From positions 62,001-126,000 of the forward strand of contig NZ_MDFM01000004.1 in the NCBI RefSeq assembly GCF_002939985.1: a DNA stretch of 64,000 nucleotides, written 5' to 3'. The notes beneath the pieces are model-generated. The model saw nothing but the letters and a program-made list of their open reading frames with translations, ran no database searches and was not told the origin of the DNA. Positions within the stretch are counted from its first letter, which is position 1; every line of letters begins with the position of its first letter. A program made the translations under genes and the position numbers. Origin of the DNA: Xanthomonas hortorum pv. cynarae. Its GTDB lineage: Bacteria > Pseudomonadota > Gammaproteobacteria > Xanthomonadales > Xanthomonadaceae. Of the stretch, positions 54,211-61,245 are shown piece after piece.

Positions 54211-55950
54211 TTAAGATTTAACCGCTGCTTGGTCGAGCGCCAGCGCAGGCACCGCTACCGGGTCCATGATGCGGCTCTTCAGCAGCTTGTCCTTGAAGAA
54301 CCAGTTCTTTTCGCAGCGGATCGGCTTGCTGCCTTCGAAGAACAGCAGCTCATCGTTGCCGGGCAGTTCCTTGATTTCCTGCGGAAGCATCAAGGCGCGG
54401 CGTTCTTCGGTGTAGTTGTAGGACACGTTGCTTCCGCCACCGCCCTTGCTTGTCGAGCGGTGTTGTTTGCGGATGGTGCGGTAGCCCAGCATGTCGCTGT
54501 AGGCATTGGCGTCTTCCTGCTCGCGCGGGGTGAAGGCGATGCTGGCGGCGTGGTTGGTGATGAAGTTCTGGGCATCGTCGGGGCCATAGGTGGCGCGCAA
54601 CTGCGACTGGCTCTGGATGATGCACAGATCGCGCACGCCATAGCTGGCCGAGATCGAGATGCGCTTGGCCCACACATCGACCCGGCCCATGGCGGTGAAC
54701 TCGTCCATCAGCATCAGCATCTGATACTTGAGGGTGGGTTCTTCGTTGAGCTGTTTGTCCAGATTGTTGCCGATCACCGAGCTGAAGAAGATGTTGAGCA
54801 GCTTGCTGCTCTCGTCCAGCTTCTGGGTCGGGATGATCACGTAGACGGTGGTGAGCCGTTTGCGGATGGCGGTGACGTCGATGTCGGTGGCATTGGTGGC
54901 CGCCGCCAGGATCGGGCTCAGGAACTGCTGCAGCGGCGCCTGCATGGTGGCCATGACCGAGGAAAAGGTCTGCTCGGCCAGGCCTGCCAGTGCGCTGAAG
55001 GTAGAGCGTGTCTGTGGGCTGATGTATTGGAAATTCTTATGTGTAATGATTTTTTTCAGCAGATCGGATGTGCTTTCGCCACTGCCCCCACCGGTGGAAA
55101 AGCGCAGGATGCGTTCGAAGCTGGGAAACACCTCGCTGGTATTGGGGTTTTCCACGCCAGGGAATCCTGTGCTTCGCATGTCGTCCCAGTTCTCGAACAT
55201 GAAAGAAGCGAACGCCACGAACGCGGCACGCGGCTGGGTCACCCAGAAGCTGTCTTTGCCGGGTTCGTCCGGATACATGATCGCGGCCATGGTCTGGATG
55301 GAGGCGATGCGCTCGCGCGGATCTTCCGGCACCAGCGTCAGTGGATTGAAGCGATGCGTTCTGCCGTCGGTGGCATAGGGCGCCCAGACGTAGATCTGTT
55401 GACCCTGCGAGGCCCGGTACCCGCTGGTGGCCTTGAACAATTCGCCCTTGAGGTCGAGCACCACCATGGACTGCTGGTAGGTCAGCAGCACGGGGATGGC
55501 AATGGAGGTGGTCTTGCCCGAACGGGTGGGGGCCACCACGATCACATGCAGCGCACCGTTGATGTAGATGGAGCGGCCCTTGAGCTTGCCGACCAGGATG
55601 CTTTCCGGCTTTTTGTCGAGCATGCCGGCTTTTTTCAGATCCGCGACGGTGGCAAAACTGGCTTCTCCGTGCAGGGATTCCTTCTTGGTCTTGAGCATCG
55701 GGATCAGCAGCAGCGCCCAGCCCAGTAACGGCAGACCGAAGCCGATGATGCCGCTGATCTTGATGCGCAGGACGTACGGCTTTACCTGCGGTAGATCGAG
55801 CGCTCTCCAATACTCGAGATAGGTCGTCGCCTTCAGAGGCACCTGCAGTTTCAGCAACATCAGCGTCATGAAACCGGATAAGTACACCCCGGCGACCAAT
55901 GCGAGGATCAACATGATCGCTGCAAGCCCCGCCTTTCCCTTATTACTCAT
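54211..55950 (-). CDS. virD4: VirD4 type IV secretion coupling protein
   Basis: 579 residues starting MSNKGKAGLAAIM with GGAGATGG upstream; 59 earlier codons, including a CGTG microsatellite, are rejected. Two N-terminal membrane segments (about 8-32 and 64-86) are followed by HGEASFA, Walker A APTRSGKTT (140-148), Walker B LMLMDEFTAMG and the motif LCIIQSQSQLRATYG. As the coupling ATPase it would bind XVIPCD effectors and feed them to a VirB channel. No virB gene is in the window, so the channel must be encoded elsewhere, or this copy is an orphan travelling with its effector. Confidence 0.93.
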   Translation of the reverse strand: MSNKGKAGLAAIMLILALVAGVYLSGFMTLMLLKLQVPLKATTYLEYWRALDLPQVKPYVLRIKISGIIGFGLPLLGWALLLIPMLKTKKESLHGEASFATVADLKKAGMLDKKPESILVGKLKGRSIYINGALHVIVVAPTRSGKTTSIAIPVLLTYQQSMVVLDLKGELFKATSGYRASQGQQIYVWAPYATDGRTHRFNPLTLVPEDPRERIASIQTMAAIMYPDEPGKDSFWVTQPRAAFVAFASFMFENWDDMRSTGFPGVENPNTSEVFPSFERILRFSTGGGSGESTSDLLKKIITHKNFQYISPQTRSTFSALAGLAEQTFSSVMATMQAPLQQFLSPILAAATNATDIDVTAIRKRLTTVYVIIPTQKLDESSKLLNIFFSSVIGNNLDKQLNEEPTLKYQMLMLMDEFTAMGRVDVWAKRISISASYGVRDLCIIQSQSQLRATYGPDDAQNFITNHAASIAFTPREQEDANAYSDMLGYRTIRKQHRSTSKGGGGSNVSYNYTEERRALMLPQEIKELPGNDELLFFEGSKPIRCEKNWFFKDKLLKSRIMDPVAVPALALDQAAVKS

Positions 55951-56086
55951 GCGTCCATCTCCATGTGTGACTGCTCCTCGCACGCGCACAGGCAGTGACC
56001 GGGATGCAGTCGTTTCCGAACCCGCGCTCATCATAGAGGAGTGCAGCCGGGTCTGGCATTGCGGAGACGGTTGAAAAAAAGGACGC

Positions 56087-56118
<32 letters not shown>

Positions 56119-56131
56119 ATGCGTCAAGTCA

Positions 56132-58225
56132 TCAGCTGATCGTGCCTACCAGCTTCAGGCGCTTGTCTTCCGGCACTTCGCTGTACGCCAGTACCGACAG
56201 GGTCGGCACGCTATGGCGAACCAGGCGGGCCAGCGCAGCGCGGACCTGGCCGGGTACCAGCACCACTGCCGGTTCGTTGCGGGCTTCCTGCTTGCCGACG
56301 CAATCGGCCAGGCTCTGGTGCAGGCGCTCGGCCAGGCCGGGTTCCAGTGCCACGCCGTTGCCGTGGGTGGATTCCTGCAGCACGCGCTCCAGCTGCGGGG
56401 CCAGCGTGTAGACCGGTAGTTCGGCCGACATGCCGGCGATCTCCTGCACGATGAAGCGGCCCAGCGAGGTGCGCACTGCGGCGGTGAGGGTGGTCGGGTC
56501 CTGGCTGTGCGGGGCATGTTCGACCAGCGCTTCGACGATCTTGCGCAGCTGGCGCACCGGGATGCGCTCGATCAGCAGGTTCTGCAATACGCGCACCACC
56601 ACCGACAGCGGCAGCGCCTTGGGGGTGAGGTCTTCGACCATCTTCGGCGCGGTCTTGGCCAGGGTTGCCAGCAGTTGCTGCACTTCCTCGTGGCCGAGCA
56701 GTTCCGGGGCGTGTTCGCGGATCAGGTGCGACAGGTGGGTGGCAATGACGGTGGCCGGATCGACCACGGTGTAGCCCATCGATTCGGCATAGGCGCGCTG
56801 ATGCGGCTGGATCCAGGTGGCGTCCAGGCCGAATGCCGGGTCCTTGCCGGGAATGCCGTCGAGCTGGCCGAGTGCACCGCCCGGGTCCAGCGCCAGTTCG
56901 CGATCGGGATAGATTTCGGCGGTGGCCACCGGCACGCCGTGCACCAGCAGGCGGTAGGCGTTGGCCGACAGCTCCAGGTTGTCGCGGATATGCACCGGCG
57001 GCACCAGAAAGCCGATGTCCTGGGTGAGCTTGCGGCGCACGCCCTTGATGCGCGCCATCAATTCGCCGCCCTGGTTCTTGTCCACCAGTGGAATCAGCCG
57101 GTAGCCCACTTCCAGGCCCAGCGGGTCGATCGGACGCAGCTCGTCCCAGCTCAGCTCCGAACTGGCCTGGGCGGCAGTGGCCGCGGCGGCGGCCTTGGGG
57201 TCGGTGGCGGGGTCGCCGGTGGGCGGGATGACCAGGCTGCGCTTGTACATTTTCCAGGCGATCACGCCCAGGATCAGGCCCAGCGTCAAAAACGCGACGT
57301 TCGGCATGCCCGGCACCAGGCCGACCAGGCCCAGGATGGCCGCGGCCACCGCCAGTGCGCGGTGCTGGCCGAACACCTGGCTGATCATGGCGCCGCGCAT
57401 GTCCTGCGCTCGCGAGGCGCGGGTCACCAGCAAGGCCACCGAGGACGACACCAGCAGGGCCGGCAGCTGCGCCACCAAACCGTCACCGATCGACAGCAGG
57501 GTGTAGGTGGACGCGGCATCCACAAAGCTCATGCCGTGCTGGAACATGCCCACCGCCATGCCGCCGATGAGGTTGATGAACAAAATCATGATGGCGGCGA
57601 TGGCATCGCCGCGGATGAACTTGTTGGCGCCGTCCATCGCGCCGTAGAAGTCGGCTTCCTCGCGCACTTCTTCGCGGCGGGCCTTGGCTTCCTCACGCGT
57701 CAGCAAACCGGCGTTGAGGTCGGCGTCGATGGCCATCTGCTTGCCGGGCATGGCGTCCAGGATGAAGCGCGCGGTCACTTCCGACACGCGCCCGGCACCC
57801 TTGGTGATGACCACGAAGTTGATGATGGTCAGGATCGCGAACACCACGATACCCACCGCGTAATTGCCGCCGATGACGAACTGGCCGAACGCCTCGATGA
57901 CCTTGCCGGCCGCGGCGTGGCCGTCCTGGCCGTTGATCAGGATCACGCGGCTGGAGGCCACGTTCAGCGCCAGGCGCAGCATCGTGGTCATCAACAGCAC
58001 GATCGGGAAAATGGTGAATTCCAGCGGGCGCTGCACGTAGATCACCGCCAGCAGCACCATCAGCGAGATGGCGATGTTGAAGGTGAACAAGGCATCCAGC
58101 ACCGGTGCGGCCAGCGGCACCATCAGCATGGCCAGCATGGCCATCAGCGCCAGCGGGGCGCCCAGGCCGTTGCGCAGCAACTCCATGATGCGACGGGCAT
58201 TCAGCGGTGCGGGTTGGGCGCTCAT
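56132..58225 (-). CDS. flhA: Flagellar export gate protein FlhA
   Basis: 697 residues, the normal length. The N-terminal half has about eight membrane segments (for example FNIAISLMVLLAVIYV and YAVGIVVFAILTIINFVVI), with the FHIPEP-type motif region (RFILDAMPGKQMAIDADLNAG) near 145-175. The C-terminal cytoplasmic domain (about 345-697) docks export substrates. It overlaps the flhB stop by 4 bases. Its last 84 codons are duplicated at 48848, and base differences suggest that this 3' end was supplied by the incoming island; the reading frame is intact. Confidence 0.97.
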   Translation of the reverse strand: MSAQPAPLNARRIMELLRNGLGAPLALMAMLAMLMVPLAAPVLDALFTFNIAISLMVLLAVIYVQRPLEFTIFPIVLLMTTMLRLALNVASSRVILINGQDGHAAAGKVIEAFGQFVIGGNYAVGIVVFAILTIINFVVITKGAGRVSEVTARFILDAMPGKQMAIDADLNAGLLTREEAKARREEVREEADFYGAMDGANKFIRGDAIAAIMILFINLIGGMAVGMFQHGMSFVDAASTYTLLSIGDGLVAQLPALLVSSSVALLVTRASRAQDMRGAMISQVFGQHRALAVAAAILGLVGLVPGMPNVAFLTLGLILGVIAWKMYKRSLVIPPTGDPATDPKAAAAATAAQASSELSWDELRPIDPLGLEVGYRLIPLVDKNQGGELMARIKGVRRKLTQDIGFLVPPVHIRDNLELSANAYRLLVHGVPVATAEIYPDRELALDPGGALGQLDGIPGKDPAFGLDATWIQPHQRAYAESMGYTVVDPATVIATHLSHLIREHAPELLGHEEVQQLLATLAKTAPKMVEDLTPKALPLSVVVRVLQNLLIERIPVRQLRKIVEALVEHAPHSQDPTTLTAAVRTSLGRFIVQEIAGMSAELPVYTLAPQLERVLQESTHGNGVALEPGLAERLHQSLADCVGKQEARNEPAVVLVPGQVRAALARLVRHSVPTLSVLAYSEVPEDKRLKLVGTIS

Positions 58226-59352
58226 GCGCTGGCTCCCTTGCCGAACTCATCCACTTCGAGGGAAGGCAATTCCGGCATCGGGCCGCCGTTCCAGCCACGC
58301 AACTGGTAGACGTAGGACAGCACCTGGGCCACGACCGAATAGAGTCTCACGGGAATTTCCTTGCCAATTTGAGCTTCTCTATACAAGGCGCGTGCCAAAG
58401 GAGGGGCGGTGACGATCGCCACCCGGTGTTGTTCGCAGACTTCGCGGATGCGGAAGGCCATTTCGTCCACGCCCTTGGCCACCACGATCGGGGCGCGCAT
58501 CTTGCCGCCCTCGTACTTGAGCGCCACCGCGTAGTGGGTCGGATTCATCAGCACCACGTCGGCCTTGGGCACCGCTTCCATCATCTGGCGCTGCGACATC
58601 TGCATCTGCATCTGGCGGATGCGGCCCTTGACCTCCGGGCTGCCCTCGCTTTCCTTCATCTCGCGCTTGATCTCTTCGCGGGTCATCTTGAGCTTCCGCA
58701 TCCAGTTCCACTTCTGGTACGGCGCGTCGATGGCGGCCAGCAGCACCAGCGCACCGGCGGTGTAGAACAGCAGGCTCTTGGTGAAGTCCAGACCGTTGCC
58801 CACGGCCTGTTCCAGCGGCTGGTTCACCAGCGAGCGCAGGCCGTGCAGGCCCTTGGAGATGCACAGGCTGGCGGCCAGCCCGACGAACAGCAGCCGCAGC
58901 ACCGACTTGACCAGCTCGGCCAGGCTATTGCTGCCCCACATGCGCTTGATCCCGTTGGCCGGGTTGAGCTTGTTGAGGTCGGGCATGATCGCCTTGCCGG
59001 AGAAGTGCAGACCGCTCATCAGCAGCGGGCCGGCCAGGCCGGCGGCCAGGCAGATGCCGATCAGCGGCACCATCACCCACAACAGTTGCAGCAGCAGGTC
59101 GCCGAAGTGGCCGAACAGCGCCATCGGGTTTTCACGCATTTTCGGGTCCGGGCTCAGCGCGGTCTTCATCCAGACGCTGGCGCCATCGCCGATGCCGCGG
59201 GCCAGGGCCATCAGTCCGAACACGCCGGCACCGAACACCGCAGCGGTGGACAACTCGCGCGACTGCGGGATGTTGCCCTGCTCGCGGGCTTCGCGCAGGC
59301 GTTTTTCGGTGGGAAGCTCTGTACGTTCGCCGCCGTCTTCGGACTCGGACAT
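58222..59352 (-). CDS. flhB: Flagellar export switch protein FlhB
   Basis: 376 residues. A charged N terminus (ERTELPTEKRLREAREQGNIPQSREL) precedes four membrane segments (about 35-55, 88-112, 145-168, 190-212). The cytoplasmic domain carries the autocleavage site N270-P-T-H273 (VVLMNPTHYAVALKYE). Cleavage there switches export from hook to filament proteins. It leads the flhB-flhA pair, and a sigma-54 site lies 34 bases upstream of the ATG. Confidence 0.97.
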   Translation of the reverse strand: MSESEDGGERTELPTEKRLREAREQGNIPQSRELSTAAVFGAGVFGLMALARGIGDGASVWMKTALSPDPKMRENPMALFGHFGDLLLQLLWVMVPLIGICLAAGLAGPLLMSGLHFSGKAIMPDLNKLNPANGIKRMWGSNSLAELVKSVLRLLFVGLAASLCISKGLHGLRSLVNQPLEQAVGNGLDFTKSLLFYTAGALVLLAAIDAPYQKWNWMRKLKMTREEIKREMKESEGSPEVKGRIRQMQMQMSQRQMMEAVPKADVVLMNPTHYAVALKYEGGKMRAPIVVAKGVDEMAFRIREVCEQHRVAIVTAPPLARALYREAQIGKEIPVRLYSVVAQVLSYVYQLRGWNGGPMPELPSLEVDEFGKGASA

Positions 59353-59385
59353 GGAGGTGCCGGTGACTTGTCAGCCCTGCCTCAT

Positions 59386-59400
59386 GCAAGCGGCGTTCCA
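59386..59400 (-). promoter_or_regulatory. sigma-54 promoter for flhB-flhA
   Basis: TGGAACG-N4-TTGC on the minus strand, one mismatch to TGGCACG-N4-TTGC, with the -12 GC 34 bases before the ATG. The rest of the gap to 59604 holds GATTGG-type repeat fragments only. Confidence 0.65.
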
Positions 59401-59604
59401 GATTGGTGGGGCTGGGATTGGGGAATCGGGACGCAGCGGCCGCGCGTGGAGCCGCTGGCGGGGTGTTGTAGTTGGGTGGTTAGCGGGAGGGCCGCAGGTC
59501 GGGAATCGGGCGCGAGGGCTGACCAACTGCAGGCTGGGGCTCGGCTCGGTTGGCGGGTCGTCGAGCGTGGATGCAGGTCTACGGTCGTTTTTGATGCTTT
59601 TTGC

Positions 59605-61245
59605 TCAGCTGGCCTGGCGGCGCACGCCATCGCGCTGGGCCACCACTGTTGCGATAAAGCGCTCTGCGTCCATTGGCGCGCCCAGCAGATAGCCTTGCAG
59701 CTGGTCGCAGCCCAGCCGTTCCAGGGTGTTGCGCTGGGCAGTGGTCTCCACGCCCTCGGCCACCACCTGCAGGCGCATGGTGTGGGCCAGCGCCACGACA
59801 GCAGCGACGATGGCGATGTCTTCGGGGCAGGTGTCCATCGCCTGCACGAAGCTGCGGTCGATCTTGAGTTCGTGCGCGGGCAGCTTGCGCAGGTAGAGCA
59901 GGTTGGAATAGCCGGTGCCGAAATCGTCGATGGCGATGCGCACGCCCAGCGCGTTGAGCTGGCCGAGCGTGCGCAGGCAGGCGTCGGCGTCGCGCATGGC
60001 CATGGTTTCGGTGATTTCCAGGGTGAGCTGGCCAGGCGGAATCAGATGCTCGGCCAGGGTGGTGGCTACTTCGTCCAGCAGGCTGGGCGAGGCCAGCTGC
60101 GTGGCCGAGAGGTTCACCGCCACCCGCCAGTCGCCATGCCCGGCCTCGCGCCAGGCGCGCATCTGCCGGCAGGCCTGCTGCAGCACCCAGCTGCCGAGCG
60201 GGCCGATCATGCCGCTGCGTTCGGCCAGCGGGATGAAGCTGTCCGGCGGCACCAGGCCGCGTTCGGGATGTTGCCAGCGGATCAGCGCCTCGGCGCCGAT
60301 CGGGCGGCCATCCTCGGCGCAGTATTTGGGTTGGTAATGCAGCACGAACTGGCCCAGCTCCAGCGCGCGCGGCAGATCCTGCAGCAGCTGCAGGCGCTCG
60401 CGGGTGGTGCCGGTCATCGAGCGCTCGAAGAAGCTGTAGCGGTTGCGCCCGGCCTGTTTGGCGTGGCGCATCGCCGCATCGGCATGCGTCATCAGCTGAT
60501 GCTCGCTGCCGGCGTCGTCCGGTCCGGCGTCTTCGGGATATAGCGCAATGCCGACGCTGCTGCTCAGGCGCAGCTCCTGGTCGCCGACCAGGAACGGCAC
60601 CGCCAGCGCCTGCAGCAGATGCGCGGCGATCGCGGCGGCGTCCTCGGGGTCGGCGATGTCGGACACCAGCGCGAACTCGTCGGCGCCCAACCGCGCCAGG
60701 CTGCCGTTGGCGCGGCGGTGCGCGCTCATACGCCCGGCCACCGCGACCAGCAGCTGGTCGCCGAACTGGTGCCCGTAGCCGTCGTTGACCGCCTTGAAGC
60801 CATCCAGATTGATCAGCATCACCGCAAAGCGCTGCCCGTCGTGCTGGGCGCGGTCGATGCTCTGCAGCACGTGTTCGTGCAGCAGCACGCGGTTGGGCAG
60901 GCGAGTGAGCGGGTCGTGCAGCGCGGCCAGCACCAGCTCGGCATTGGCCTGCGCCAGCGATTGCGCCAGCACATCGGTGCGCTGCTGGAAGCGCCGCGAC
61001 AGCACCGAGATCACCAGCGCCAACACCAGCAAGGCCAGCGTCACCACCACCACTACTGCGGTCAGCCATGACAATGGCAACTGCGCGCCGGTTGTGGCGA
61101 CGCAGAGACTCGCTGGTGCGAGATGCGCGGCAGCCGTGCCGTCGGCCCGGATGCAGCGCGCACGCATGCACGGCGGTTGCGGCACATCGCGCACATCGGC
61201 CCGGCAGCCGTTCGCGGCACTGGGGTGATGGGAGTGACTGCTCAT
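59605..61245 (-). CDS. Membrane c-di-GMP phosphodiesterase with degenerate GGDEF and intact EAL
   Basis: 546 residues. A short Cys-containing N-terminal segment (1-56) precedes one membrane helix (about 58-83, SWLTAVVVVVTLALLVLALVI). The GGDEF domain (about 105-275) has RLGADEF at 185-191 with Ala in place of the second Gly, so cyclase activity is doubtful. The EAL domain (about 285-540) keeps E319-A-L, NLSATQL, EITET, DDFGTGYSN, LKIDRSFV and EGVET. It should therefore hydrolyse c-di-GMP. Its ATG overlaps the stop of the upstream sensor gene (4 bases), so the two are co-translated. Its place ahead of flhB suggests control of motility. Confidence 0.92.
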   Translation of the reverse strand: MSSHSHHPSAANGCRADVRDVPQPPCMRARCIRADGTAAAHLAPASLCVATTGAQLPLSWLTAVVVVVTLALLVLALVISVLSRRFQQRTDVLAQSLAQANAELVLAALHDPLTRLPNRVLLHEHVLQSIDRAQHDGQRFAVMLINLDGFKAVNDGYGHQFGDQLLVAVAGRMSAHRRANGSLARLGADEFALVSDIADPEDAAAIAAHLLQALAVPFLVGDQELRLSSSVGIALYPEDAGPDDAGSEHQLMTHADAAMRHAKQAGRNRYSFFERSMTGTTRERLQLLQDLPRALELGQFVLHYQPKYCAEDGRPIGAEALIRWQHPERGLVPPDSFIPLAERSGMIGPLGSWVLQQACRQMRAWREAGHGDWRVAVNLSATQLASPSLLDEVATTLAEHLIPPGQLTLEITETMAMRDADACLRTLGQLNALGVRIAIDDFGTGYSNLLYLRKLPAHELKIDRSFVQAMDTCPEDIAIVAAVVALAHTMRLQVVAEGVETTAQRNTLERLGCDQLQGYLLGAPMDAERFIATVVAQRDGVRRQAS

